Shown one piece after another: positions 47,577 to 57,857 of a stretch of DNA of 64,000 nt. The stretch covers positions 186,001 to 250,000 of the forward strand of contig CALNHX010000286.1 of assembly GCA_940337035.1 (NCBI GenBank), in the 5' to 3' direction. How positions within the stretch are numbered: position 1 is the stretch's first letter; each line of letters starts with the position of its first letter. The DNA comes from Agriotes lineatus (Eukaryota > Arthropoda > Insecta > Coleoptera > Elateridae). A program made the position numbers and the translations under genes. A model generated the notes under the pieces. The model was not told where the DNA came from. It saw only the letters and a list, made by a program, of their open reading frames with translations, and made no database searches.

Positions 47577-48546
47577 ATGGCTGATAAAAGGATTACACGG
47601 AAAAGTAAAAGGACAGAAGAGGAAAAAGGAGAGGAACAGGAGGAAATGGGAGTAAGAGTAGTTTCTACTGAAGCAGAAATCGAGGAACAGCAAGAGGTAG
47701 GTGTGCAAGGAGGTCAGGTAAGAGATCAAGAGGCGAGTATAGTAAAGGATGACAGCATGAGACAGTTCATGGAAAAGATGTTACAGTCAACGCAAGAAAA
47801 TTTACAACAATCGATTGAGAAAAAGGCAGAAGAAACTAAGAAAGATGCCGCAGAAAGGGAAACTAGATTGCTGGCTTCAATACATGATATTGCGGAGAAG
47901 TTGACGCAGGAAAATAGGAGAGATGCTGAGGAGAGGGAAAGAAGATTAGAAGAATCAATCAAGGATGCAGAAGAATGGGAAAGCAGATTGCAGGCAGCTA
48001 TTCAAAATACTGCAGAGAAGTTGCAAGAGTCTAAGTTCATGCAGATAAGATGGAAGATTCCTTGAACAAGTTAAGGGAAGTTTTAACAAAATTCTAGTAC
48101 AAAATAAACGAGAACTAAAATTTCAATTAGGTAAAATAAATCAGAAGTTGGATAGTTGGGTAAGTAAGAAAGATGATTCTGAGGAAAAGAATGAGAAGGT
48201 GAAACAATCACTACAGACAGAGAAATTTACCTTGGAAGAGTTAGAACAAGAAAGTACTACAAATGGAACACAAGATGTTGATTTACATATTGATAGAAGA
48301 GATGAGGAATATTGGTGTAAGCATGAAACTGATATTACTGACCATTTTAAACAGGGATTTAGAGAAGACACCTATACAACAAATTGTAGAATTATAAAAC
48401 GAACGAATATTAATGAAAATGGTATTTTATTAACATTAAATAAAATTGAAATATCTTGGAGAACAGTTTTAATAATCAACAAGAATAGTAATAAATATCC
48501 AGGAAGACATGCTGAATTTTATAAAGAAAATTCAATTACAGGATGA
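47577..48546 (+). pseudogene. Gag-like coiled-coil protein of an LTR-element relic
   Basis: ATG at 47577 opens 162 codons of highly charged sequence: KR-rich start, acidic linker, then a repeated coiled-coil pattern around AEERERRLEESI and ESRLQAAIQNTAEKL. A frame change near 48060 leads into a second open run to 48546. No zinc knuckle is seen. The retropepsin remnant downstream suggests gag of a Ty3-like element, though the N-terminal part alone could be any coiled-coil protein. Start chosen as the first ATG after a TAA-rich leader. Confidence 0.45.
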
Positions 48547-48829
48547 CACATAATTAAAGTCGACAAACATAAGAAGATAAAAAAGTAAATGATTAAAAGA
48601 AGATTGAAGGATAATTTGAAACAAAAGAAAGTAGCGAGCCTTAGAGCTGAACTAAAAAAATTAAAACAAGCAGCTAAAGCATCTAAGGATGTTAAGAAGG
48701 CCACTGAAGATAACATGGAAGGAATATTAAGATAACATTCATAAACTCGGCTTGTCAAGATTTTAAATGGTAGTTTTAATTCTTTGTTTTAATTAAATAC
48801 AGTTAAAGAAAAATAGGAATCATCACGAA

Positions 48830-49292
48830 TTTACCATTCATAAACGTCCATTTAAACAATTGTGAATATTTAGCAATAATAGATAGTGGTACAATGGCTT
48901 CTTTAATAAAAGAGGAAATAATTCTAAAACATTTAAATGTCTTAGATAGACACATAATTATTAAAGTTAATAAGATAGATTTGTTATCTGCAACAAAAAG
49001 AAAAATTTCAACTACTAAACAGAATGTTACATATTAAAATAATTATTAATAAATGGGAAAGTGTTGTTAGATTGTTCATAGTAAATGCTCTGAGTGTAGA
49101 TATTGTATTGGGAATCGACGTGATTCAACAATTGGGAATAAAAATAGATGTGGAGCATAAATGCATTCATCTAAAGGGGTTAATTAAATCTTGGACAGAA
49201 CCCAAAAGTGGCTGCCAAGAAAATAAGTGTTGCCAACACAAAAGTACTGGAGACGCGATAGAATGGAACAAAGGTATAATAATTAACAGTAA
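48830..49292 (+). pseudogene. Retropepsin-like protease fragment
   Basis: The first frame encodes FINVHLNNCEYLAIIDSGTM with the DSG catalytic triad of aspartic proteases. A shift near 49020 leads to the second frame with VDIVLGIDVIQQLGIKID, the flap-side hydrophobic strand found in Ty3/gypsy proteases. The Harbinger element interrupts the sequence at 49293. Reverse transcriptase is not seen on either side. Confidence 0.6.
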
Positions 49293-49345
49293 GGCCTTTA
49301 TTACACTAGGCCGCCGGGCGGCGCAACCAGCTGCACCACCGGTGA
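49293..49345 (+). repeat. Harbinger left terminal repeat
   Basis: About 50 bp, GC-rich after the first 15 bases, matching the complement of 52443-52495 with a few substitutions. A diverged internal copy (cctattacactgagccgcc) occurs at about 49504-49550. Confidence 0.88.
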
Positions 49346-49591
49346 CGTCGCATGTCATTGGGCATTGATTGTTATGAAGCCTATTAGATTAGCGCAGCCG
49401 GTGGCGTCGCCACAAACTGGCTGCTGACTGGCTGCAGTGCCCCGCGACCACGTCGGCAGCCACGGGTGGCGGAGAGTCATGGCAAGGCATTGTATCGTAT
49501 CGGGCCTATTACACTGAGCCGCCAGGCGGCGTAGCTAGTCCCGTCACCACTCGGTATAGTCACCACATAGTCAGTCTAGTGTGCACCAGAG

Positions 49592-51791
49592 ATGAGAGAA
49601 CATTCGGACAAGTATACATATATGCTCCTTCTTGTACTTTTATTAATGAAAAAAAGAAGGCGTAGAAAGAGAAAGATGCATGTACACCCTATTCTGTCGT
49701 TAAGAGAATCTAAAGGGTTGTACTATACTCTTTTTGATGAACTGTGTGCAGACGACAATAAGTTTTTTAATTACTTAAGAATGTCTAGATCGTCTTTTTT
49801 TGAATTATTGTCGTTGATAAAGGCTGATATTACCGGAAAAGATACGAAAATGAGAAAGTGTATCACACCAGAAGAAAAACTCGTAGTCACTTTGAGGTAA
49901 GTAAACTATCCTAAAGTAAATTAGCAAATTAATAAGTAAATTATCCTATTATGTCAAAAGGAAATTGAATAAAAAAATCCAACTAATAGGGACATTGTTT
50001 ATTCCTAAAAAGTAATAACAAATTATTAATGGTTTCACATATATATATTTTGAGTTTTTATATACTACATATTGAACAGCAAAGGTTCACTCATTTGACT
50101 ATCCGAATCTTCATTTGATGTGACTGAAGTGGCTTCAGCTGGAGGAGATTGTTGAAACTGAGTCTGGAAAAAATGCTGAGACATTGTTTGCTGCTGTGTA
50201 TGATGTTCATTCATCGGACGTTGTTGCATATACTGTTGTTGCATGGGCTGTATTTGCATAGGGTGTGGTTGCGTAGTATACTGTACCATTGATGGTGGTG
50301 GCGTAGGATTTGAGGGTCCAGTATAGCCCACTTGCTGCCATCCTTGTTGTGTACAGTGTACAGGTGTTTGGGCAGCTGCTACGAGAGAAATCATATCTGC
50401 CCGAAGTTTTAATTTTCTTTCAGCAGGTACTTTGTGAATCTCAGTTAACATAGATAAGAGAAACAACTTATCCTCATCTGTTTCATCGAAAGTGCGATGT
50501 TTCTCTTCCGATACAATCTTTTTCTTTAGAACTTCAATTAGCTCATGGTCGTTGCTGGTTCTTTTTTTAGATTTATTTTGAGAGTTACTACATGTAGGCC
50601 CACTATCAAACGAAATTGAAGATTCATTTTCTTCTTCATTCACGATGTCTTCTTCGTCCACGTTTGTAGTAGTTTTTTTCACTGCAGTTTCAAGAAAACG
50701 TAGTTGTTCAAAATACGTGTACTGTTTTCTCCTAGTTGCAGCTGAACCAGTTTTGACACCTTTTAACCGAAGAAGTTCTCTGGTGTAGCATGATCGGATG
50801 GATTTCCACTTCTTCTGAATGAGTGTCACTGAAAAAAAAACAAACAAAATTACAATAGAGGAAGAGGGAAGAGGGGTTAAACTGGCTGAATTGTTTTTGT
50901 TTTTACAGATATCTGGCAACGGGAACTTCGATGCAAGATCTTCATTTCCAATACAGAATAAGCCAGTCTACAATCTCAGTGTTTGTAAGACAAGTTTTAG
51001 ATGCCATCTGGAAAAACGTTAGACAAGTCTGCTTTCCAGACTTCACTACAGATTTTTGGCTGAAAACGGCTGCTGAGTTTTACGAAAAAACGAACTTTCC
51101 ACACTGCATTGGAGCCATTGATGGGAAACATGTACGAGTAATCAAGCCAACTGGAAGTGGTTCGTTGTATTATAATTACAAAAACTTTTTCTCAATATCG
51201 CTACTTGCTATGTGTGACGCCAACTACAAATTTATTTTCGTGGATGTGGGTGCATATGGTAAATCTGCTGATTCCACGGTATTTAAGGATAGTGTCTTTA
51301 ATAAAAAACTTGATGAGGGCTCATTAAATATTCCTGAAGCCCAGTCTTCTTTCCAGGGCTTCGATGAGCCTATGCCCTTTGTGATTGTTGGGGATGAAGG
51401 TTTCGGTTTGACAACTAAACTACTTAGACCTTATGCAGGTAAATGTTTGAGCATAAAAAAACGTGTATACAACTACCGACTCAGCAGAGCACGTAGGCAT
51501 ATAGAGTGTACGTTTGGAATCTTGGCCAATAAATGGAGAATTTTCCATCGACCATTGAATGTTGACCTTCCTTTGTGTGAGTCCATAATACGAGTTTGCT
51601 GTGTTTTACATAATTTTGTCAGAGAACGTGACGGTTTCAAAATTGAAGATACCTTGTCAGTCGAAGGTTTATATGAATGGAGTGGAGACTGCCGACCACC
51701 AACAAAAAAAGCAACACAGCTCAGAGACAAGTTTTGTGACTATTTTGTTAGTGAAGCAGGAGCTGTACCTTGGCAAATGGACAGAATCTAA
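49592..51791 (+). CDS. Harbinger DDE transposase
   Basis: Two exons, 49592-49896 and 50909-51791, join in frame through a GTAAGT donor and TTTTACAG acceptor to give 395 residues. N-terminal third: charged start, then the helix-turn-helix region ending EEKLVVTLRYLATGTS. The DDE_Tnp_4-type core has its three acidic residues in CIGAIDGKHV, IVGDEGFGL and RRHIECTFGILANKWR. The C-terminus is CVLHNFVRERDG. Known role: cuts and joins the transposon at TWA sites, needing its DNA-binding partner for nuclear import and binding. The intron holds, on the opposite strand, the last exon of the partner gene. Start is the first ATG; a later Met would lose the domain edge. Confidence 0.92.
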
Positions 51792-52305
51792 ATTATTGTT
51801 AAGCTATTAAGCTGCAATTTTTTATTTGAAAGGCACAAAAGTATAGACAGATGGAGAGAAACCTTCACAAAAAGTAAGACAGTTTTAGTTAGAACTTGTA
51901 ATAATGAAACCTTCTGTTAAATTACATTACTCTAAAGTAATATAATATTTGATTACTTAGGTACTGTGTAATTACTTATGACTGTAGAATGACTTTTCTT
52001 TAGAATAATATAATGTATAATTACTTACTGAGGTTATTTCTCTCAACCAAGCGCCGCTGCTCGAGGTCCGGTATAATTGTACAAATAATTTCGTTCCAAG
52101 CATTCAGTTTTACTTGCTTATTACTGTAAGCTTCAGAACTGGCGTCCCAAACTGCTAAAATGAAATCTTCGGTATTCACTTTTGTGTCCAATAACTTCTG
52201 GCACTCTTTCAGGGTATCTTCCTGCTTCATGCTTTTTCCTCTTGTCTTGTCTACACTTCCACTTACACTTTCTTCCTCAGTTTCAATCTGCAGTTCACTA
52301 GACAT
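50065..52305 (-). CDS. Harbinger MADF/BESS DNA-binding partner
   Basis: Minus-strand exons 52305-52029 and 50828-50065 join in frame (donor CTCA|GTAAGT, acceptor TTTTTCAG|TG) to give 346 residues. A MADF domain (Myb/SANT-like, about residues 30-145) spans the splice: FILAVWDASSEAY, WNEIICTIIPDL, then IQKKWKSIRSCYTRELLR. An acidic linker follows, then a BESS-like helix (DEDKLFLLSMLTEIHKVP, about residues 230-250) and a Gln/Met/Pro-rich tail. In Harbinger elements this protein binds the terminal repeats and assists the transposase. Its intron contains the whole second transposase exon. An upstream in-frame ATG at 52374 is possible; 52305 is chosen because it leads straight into the acidic start. 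Confidence 0.88.
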
Positions 52306-52442
52306 ACTGAAGTACAGAAATTCGCGTAAATTAAAACAGTCAGACTGACAGGCAGAACAGAATACTAATAACACAGCCTACTTGGCTGGCGAGAAAACTG
52401 AAGCGCGCGCCACCGGTCGCCTTGTACGAGTCGCCGACTGAG

Positions 52443-52495
52443 TCGCCGGTGGCGCAGCTGGTTGCGCCGCCAGGCGGCCTAGTGTAATAAAGGCC
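52443..52495 (-). repeat. Harbinger right terminal repeat
   Basis: Complement of the left terminal repeat; it ends at GGCC followed by the TAA duplication. Confidence 0.88.
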
Positions 52496-53181
52496 TAAAT
52501 GGCATACGAATGGTTGTGCGAAGAACTTGTGCCTTTGATTCGCTTTGGCAGATTGTAGCTCAAGCAGCGGTAATGCATGATTCCTATAGAACTATTGTAG
52601 CCGAAGCTGAGAATCCAACTATGCGATTGGCGCAGATTATCCTGTCGCGTGGCAAAATATAGCAGCAAGATTACGTCGAAAGAGCAGATATCCTCATTAA
52701 CCTCGGAATGTTTGAAATTACAACATTTACCCGAAATTTTCGTTCCATGGATGCGCAGTGTAATGCTGCTGGCCTCGCTGAAAAACTTTTTGTCAACCCA
52801 CCGAGTCTGTCCAGACGCAAATATTGCACTACATGTAAGTCGGAAAATATTCGTCCATGTTCAACAATTAGCGTCAACGTTGACATACTCTTTAAGAGTG
52901 GTCTTGGGTTTGTTCAAAATGCGATCGATGACGTGTTAAGTGGGTCACGTACAGCATGCAAAGGTTGTAAATCCGCGTATGTTATAACCGAGTCTTACGG
53001 ACCACATCTCATTATAGACACCAGTGTCCTGACTGATCCAAATTACCTCCATAGCATGAACATCGATACAAAGATGTATAAGTTGAGCTCTATTGCTAAG
53101 CAGATAAGTGTAGGCGCAAAAAATTACGAATTGGCCGGGGCAGCATCGTATCAGAAAGATGCTGAACACTACGTAGCTATA

Positions 53182-53197
53182 CTTACTTACTTACTTA
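53182..53197 (-). repeat. LINE 3' tail, (TAAG)n
   Basis: Four copies of CTTA on the plus strand, i.e. TAAG on the element strand. The ORF2 stop codon TAA (53193-53191) is part of the repeat. A tandem-repeat tail rather than poly(A) is known in several LINE clades. Confidence 0.85.
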
Positions 53198-56100
53198 TCC
53201 CGAGCCTCTTCTACCTGTGGTGTCGAGGCGATGGTCTTTCTCCATCTTTTCCTGTCTTTTGCGTCTATCCTAGCTTGGTTCCAGTCGAGTCCCTTTTTTC
53301 TTAGTGCATCGGTGATCGTATTATTCCAGGTTTTTCGCGGTCGTCCTTGTTTCCTATTTTTTCCTGTTCCCATCTCCCATAACACTTTCACCACTCTTCC
53401 ATCACTCATTCTCACTACATGTCCAAACCACCGCAGTTGTTGCGCCTCGATTTTGTCTAGTACACTTTTCACGTTTAGCCTGTTTCTAATGGTTTCGCTC
53501 CTGATCTTGTCCATTCGTGTCACGCCCTCAATCTTTCTCAACACTCTCATCTCGCAAGCTTCTACCTTTTTCTTTAAATTATCCGTTAATACCCACGATT
53601 CGCAACCGTATATGAGCATTGGCACTAGTACGGATTCGTAGATTCTCGTTTTCGTCTTCTTGGTTACTTCTTTCTTGTTGAAGAACGGGTCGTATAATAT
53701 TCTGTATAACATTGCTACTTTATTGATCCTGTGTGCTATTTCCCTGTCTATCCTGCCGGATTGGTCCATTATCGCCCCTAGGTATTTCAGCTGTTGTTTT
53801 GCTTCAATTTTCTGGTCATTTATTTCGATTTCAGGATGATCTATTGTTTCTGCGACCGTTATTATTTCTGTCTTTGTTAGGTTTATTTTCAAATTATATT
53901 TCTCTAGAGCTTCCTTCCATCTATGGATTCGTTGTTGCAGTTCGTTTTTGTTATTTGCGAATAATAAAAGGTCATCAGCGTACATGAGTTCGTTCATTCT
54001 GATTGGTCTTAGTTTGTAGTATCCTAGCTGTACACCTCTTGTGAGTTGGTTCACTTTCTTTGATACATCGTCCATTATCATTATGAATAGTAGGGGGCTT
54101 AGTATGCTTCCCTGTCTGACTCCTCTCGTTATAAATCCTTCTGACGTGTTTCCCCCTACTCTAACTACATTTTCTGTTCTATCATATAAACTTTGTACTA
54201 CCTTTATCAACTTTGTTTCTATTCCCCTTGCTTTCATAGCCTTCCAGATTTCATCCCTGTTTATGCTATCGAACGCTTTTTCTAAGTCTATTGTGCACAC
54301 ATGTAGTTGTTGCTTGGTCGCTATTATTTTTTCAACTATTTGTCGTACCGCAAATATCCAATCCTGCGTTGATCTGCCGGCTCTAAATCCCGCCTGAGTA
54401 TCTCCCATTGTAATTTCTATCTTATTCCTTAACCTTTCTTCTATTATCCTTTCGAATATTTTATACGACACGCATAGTAGGGATAGTCCACGATAGTTGT
54501 TACAGTTGTTGAATTCTCCTTTTTTATGTACAGGGACTAACACTGCCGTTCTCCAGTCCTTCGGTATAGAGTTTTCTTCCCAAGCCGTGAGTATAATCCT
54601 ATACAAGAGTTCGGTCCCTTCTTCTCCCATGTATTTTAGCATTTCCGGTCTTATGCCATCTATACCGGGGGCCTTTCCTATCTGTAGTTGTTTGAGAGCT
54701 TTCACTACTTCCCATTTTTCAATGTGCCCCCTTTGTTCGTTTTCTGCTTCTGGGTTTGGTGTGTTGTCATTCTGCGGTATTACATTTGTCTCTTCTGTGT
54801 TTAGTAGCTGTATGAAGTATTCTCTCCACCTTTCCATGATGGGCTTTTCTCCGGTAATAACTTTTCCATCTTTGTTTTTGATATTTCTTAAGGGGTCTTT
54901 TTTCTCTTTTCTTATGTTTCTTAGGGTGCGGTATAACATTTTCGCATTTCCTTTGGAGTCTCTTTGCATTCTCTCCCCGAAATCTTCCCACTCTCTCGCC
55001 TTTGCATCTTTGATCATATTTTTAACTTTATCTCTTTTCGTACTGTATTCTTGGTAGGCTTCTAAGTGTTTGTTTGACCCAATGTACTTTCTCCATAGAC
55101 GTTTCTTTTCCTTAACTTCCTGTTTTATTTCTACGCTCCACCAAGCAGTTTGTTTTTTCTTGTTTGTGCTTTTATTCACCCCACACACTTCAGCTGCTAC
55201 ACTACTGATTATTAATTTAAATTCATTCCAAATTTCTTCAAGGTGCATGCTATCCATCTCTTCTTTACGTTTCCATATCTCTTCCGTAATTCTTTCTTCA
55301 TATTTTTTCTTTACCTTATCTTCTTGGAGTCTATATGCTTTGATACTCTTAAATTCTACTTTCTTACATTTTGTCAGGTCTTTCAACTCGTTTCCTTTTT
55401 TCCTAGATGTCATGCTGGCCAGCACCAAGAAGTGGTCGCTCCCTATTTCAAACCCTCTTTTGGCTCTTATATCGTTGATCTTTTTTAGGGTGTCTTTTTC
55501 GATCAGTATCAGGTCGATTATAGATTTTTCGTTGCGGCTGCGCATTACACGGGTATATTTGTGAATTTCTTTGTGTTGAAACCACGTATTTCCCACAACC
55601 AAGTTATTTAATATGCAAAAATCTATAATTTTTTGTCCATTGCTGTTTACGGCGCTTTCTCCGTGTTTGCCTACGCAGCCTTCCGTACTTTCAGGGCAGT
55701 TTCCCACTCTACCGTTGAAATCCCCCATTATAATTAGTGTTCCTTTTTTCACGTCTACTTCACTTTGTAGGGTGCTCCAAAACACCTCCAGTTCCTTCTT
55801 ACCTGCTCCTTCGTTTGGACCATATATGATCAGATACGTATACAGTTCTTTCTGCTTTTCATATTTTAGTCTAATTATTCTATCGGACACATTCTTCCAT
55901 TCTGTGATGTTGTTCACGTTATCCCTATTAACAATAGCAGCAACTCCTGACTGTGCCCATTGGTCTTCATCCACTCCGCTGTACATCATCACATGGGCCC
56001 CGTGTATTTCCACACAACCACTGCCTTTCTTCTTAGTTTCTGTGACAGCTATGAAATCTATTTTTGTGTTTTCCAGTACCTCAGCTAACTCGGTCTCTTT

Positions 56101-56427
56101 CCCATTAATGCCTCTGACATTCCATGTAGCTATTCTCCATGGCTTGCTTTCATTGTTTCTATTTTTTATTTTTTGCTTAACTATTTCACTCAGATCCTTA
56201 TCCCTCACCTGGTCGTTTACAATTCCCTCCGTCCTCGCTTTGGCTTCCTTCAGTTTTTTACTCCTCCCTTGACTCTTGTTCCCTATTCCTGTCTGCACTT
56301 TAACTCTCATGTTACACTGTACTATTTTATTATCTTCTTTCTTTCTTTCATTTTTATTTTCATTTAGGTTTTTCCTATCCTCCCGCTTCCATTCCTGATT
56401 GTTATTCCTTCTCGTTTCCTTTATCAT
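53191..56427 (-). CDS. LINE ORF2: APE endonuclease and reverse transcriptase
   Basis: 1078 residues. Endonuclease about residues 95-340: ATWNVRGI (101-107), MGDFNGRVG (234-242), IIDLILI (303-309), SDHFLV (330-335). RT about 560-850: GKAPGIDGIRPEML (584 onward), GFRAGRSTQDW, IDLEKAFDS (713 onward), RGVRQGSILSPLLF and the catalytic YADD (816-819). The C-terminus has YLGAIMD, LIYGCESW and RWFGHVVRM with an RGRPRKTW-like string and no zinc knuckle. All catalytic motifs look intact. The stop codon lies inside the 3' terminal repeat, so there is essentially no 3' untranslated region. Known role: nicks the target DNA and reverse-transcribes the element RNA there. Confidence 0.95.
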   Translation of the reverse strand: MIKETRRNNNQEWKREDRKNLNENKNERKKEDNKIVQCNMRVKVQTGIGNKSQGRSKKLKEAKARTEGIVNDQVRDKDLSEIVKQKIKNRNNESKPWRIATWNVRGINGKETELAEVLENTKIDFIAVTETKKKGSGCVEIHGAHVMMYSGVDEDQWAQSGVAAIVNRDNVNNITEWKNVSDRIIRLKYEKQKELYTYLIIYGPNEGAGKKELEVFWSTLQSEVDVKKGTLIIMGDFNGRVGNCPESTEGCVGKHGESAVNSNGQKIIDFCILNNLVVGNTWFQHKEIHKYTRVMRSRNEKSIIDLILIEKDTLKKINDIRAKRGFEIGSDHFLVLASMTSRKKGNELKDLTKCKKVEFKSIKAYRLQEDKVKKKYEERITEEIWKRKEEMDSMHLEEIWNEFKLIISSVAAEVCGVNKSTNKKKQTAWWSVEIKQEVKEKKRLWRKYIGSNKHLEAYQEYSTKRDKVKNMIKDAKAREWEDFGERMQRDSKGNAKMLYRTLRNIRKEKKDPLRNIKNKDGKVITGEKPIMERWREYFIQLLNTEETNVIPQNDNTPNPEAENEQRGHIEKWEVVKALKQLQIGKAPGIDGIRPEMLKYMGEEGTELLYRIILTAWEENSIPKDWRTAVLVPVHKKGEFNNCNNYRGLSLLCVSYKIFERIIEERLRNKIEITMGDTQAGFRAGRSTQDWIFAVRQIVEKIIATKQQLHVCTIDLEKAFDSINRDEIWKAMKARGIETKLIKVVQSLYDRTENVVRVGGNTSEGFITRGVRQGSILSPLLFIMIMDDVSKKVNQLTRGVQLGYYKLRPIRMNELMYADDLLLFANNKNELQQRIHRWKEALEKYNLKINLTKTEIITVAETIDHPEIEINDQKIEAKQQLKYLGAIMDQSGRIDREIAHRINKVAMLYRILYDPFFNKKEVTKKTKTRIYESVLVPMLIYGCESWVLTDNLKKKVEACEMRVLRKIEGVTRMDKIRSETIRNRLNVKSVLDKIEAQQLRWFGHVVRMSDGRVVKVLWEMGTGKNRKQGRPRKTWNNTITDALRKKGLDWNQARIDAKDRKRWRKTIASTPQVEEARDK

Positions 56428-56465
56428 AGCCGATTTCGTTGCCAGTTCTCCTTCCGTTTTGCCCT

Positions 56466-57320
56466 TTAGTAGTTTTTTGGCTCCTGTTCTTTTTTCCTTC
56501 TCAAACTCCCTCCTTCTTCTTCAGACCACTCATATATTGTGTTGTCTATCATTAATTTCTTGTAGCCTACTTTGGTCATCTTTCCTTTTGCCTTCTCATC
56601 TCTCGCCATCTTTCTTATTGTCGATTGTATTCGTTGCTCATCTTGGGTTAGGTCACATTCTATATATATTTCTCGTTTTCATAAGCTGCTTTTCCTCTTC
56701 AGAACCTCAAGTTTTTGTTCAAATTTTTTCATTTTTACCACCGTCATCTTTGCTTCCGGATTTCCCACCTGGTATGCGTCCTCGATGTCTATATCTACTC
56801 CAATTTCCTTTCGGACAAATTCCTTTATTTCTTGTTGGTTTGTCTCTTTATTAAATTCCCCTCCTCTGATAATTATATTGTTTTTCTTCTCTTTTCTCTC
56901 CTGCTTTTCCAGCCTGTTCTTCATCTGTTCCATTTCCTTGCGTAATATCACTTTTTCTCTCTCCCATTCGGCTTCCTTCTTTAGCGACTCTTCCTTTAAT
57001 ACTCTTATTTCTTGGCCAAATGTTTTCAGTTGCTCATTTATCGTATCTATGGCCTTGCTTGTGCTGCTGGTGTCCTCCTTTATGTCTTTTATTTGGTTTG
57101 ATAATCCCATTATCAGTTTTTCTAGTTTATCCATTTCCGTCTTTTCCTCTTTCTCTTGTTCTTTAGGGGTTGTTGCCTTTGTTTGTGTCGATCTCTGTAT
57201 TTTTTTGCTCCGTTGAAATACTTCTACTTCCACTTGGTTTTCTTTTTGTTGCCTTTTTCTTTTGTTGATATCTTCTGTTATTGATCCGCTGTTATTGTCT
57301 CTATTGCGCGCCTCTGACAT
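56466..57320 (-). pseudogene. LINE ORF1 with one in-frame stop
   Basis: ATG at 57320 starts a lysine/glutamate-rich protein: basic N-terminus, then a long coiled coil (about residues 60-150) containing MDKLEKLIMGLSNQIKDIKE. A small fold follows, beginning KNNIIIRGGEF with VDIDIEDAYQVG and KMTVVKMKKFEQKLEVLKRK, which resembles the RRM-like/CTD region of LINE ORF1 proteins. A TGA at 56681-56679 interrupts the frame; it stays open afterwards to a TAA at 56468-56466, 39 bp before ORF2 begins. ORF1 proteins bind the element RNA and chaperone reverse transcription. Confidence 0.75.
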
Positions 57321-57740
57321 TTAGTTTATTTACGTATTTTTACCGCTGAATTGGCCCCACTTTTATGTAAGTTTATTGTTTACTGTTATTGTTTTTAGTC
57401 TGCATACATATAAACACTTCTTATCGTGCACCACTGCCCGCCAGCTCCACAGCTGTAGTTTGAACCCTGACCGATAACTCGCGTTAAACCCGGGCGGCCT
57501 TGCCGCGCTTGGCTCGGTACTTACGCTTGTTTATTGGGTTTTCGTATATTGCTATATTACGTTCCGAAAAGCTAGGAATTCAGTGCACTTTTTACACTCT
57601 ACACTCTGCTAACCTGTTGCAGCCCCTTTTTAAAACCACTCTTTGCACAACGCGGAATATTTCGTGAGATAAAGCCCGTGAAACGGGTAGATTTATCGCC
57701 ACTGTACCGTTCCACGTCCGTTCAGTACGCGAGCCCGTAT
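57321..57740 (-). promoter_or_regulatory. LINE 5' untranslated region
   Basis: 420 bp between the target duplication and the ORF1 ATG, richer in G+C than the surroundings (for example around 57420-57530). Full-length LINEs carry an internal promoter here. No specific motif is claimed. Confidence 0.55.
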
Positions 57741-57857
57741 GCTATAGTGAATGCTAATCCACATTGGTATCAGTATAATGATTTGACAGCGAAACGGACC
57801 GAATTAGAGGCACGTACTGAAATCGTACCGCATGTGTTAATGTACGTGTTGAAATAA

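Larger units (their letters stand above)
49293..52495 (+). mobile_element. PIF/Harbinger DNA transposon, apparently complete
   Basis: Terminal inverted repeats start GGCCTTTATTACACTAGGCC and extend about 50 bp with few mismatches. The flanking TAA (49290-49292 and 52496-52498) is the TWA duplication of PIF/Harbinger. It encodes both proteins typical of the superfamily, a DDE transposase and a DNA-binding partner. Both frames stay open after splicing. This 3203 bp copy could be autonomous. Confidence 0.92.
53182..57740 (-). mobile_element. Full-length non-LTR retrotransposon (LINE)
   Basis: GCTATA flanks both ends (53176-53181 and 57741-57746). On the minus strand the order is a GC-richer 5' untranslated region, ORF1, ORF2 and a TAAG-repeat tail. 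ORF2 is uninterrupted over 1078 codons and ORF1 has one in-frame stop, so the copy is young. Clade could not be fixed by eye; the APE endonuclease, RT layout and the RGRPRKTW-like tail place it among RTE/CR1-related insect LINEs. Confidence 0.9.
52498..57857 (+). pseudogene. Ubiquitin-protease-like (C19) pseudogene, split by a LINE
   Basis: The plus-strand frame 52498-53181 resumes at 57747-57857 once the LINE and its target duplication are removed. A Cys box is seen in RRTCAFDSLWQIV (Cys codon 52528-52530). A zinc-ribbon-like pair follows (CTTCKSEN and CKGCKS, about 52837 and 52960), then the His box AEHYVAI split from HWYQYNDL by the insertion. This order matches USP-type cysteine proteases. 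One in-frame TAG lies at 52660. The left end abuts the Harbinger duplication beside the retropepsin relic, so it may be part of the same older element or of a host-derived repeat family. Activity is impossible with the insertion in place. Confidence 0.6.

Noticed and set aside
49590..49680. Possibility that the Harbinger transposase N-terminus has a signal peptide or membrane segment (LLLVLLLMKKRRRR)
   Set aside because: The short Leu run is followed at once by a basic, nuclear-localisation-like cluster and the normal transposase domain; a nuclear protein is the better reading.
53231..57216. Many plus-strand open frames (for example 54497-55057, 55613-56272, 56572-57216) rich in Phe, Ser and Leu
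   Set aside because: They are antisense shadows of the LINE ORF1 and ORF2, whose motifs read clearly on the minus strand.
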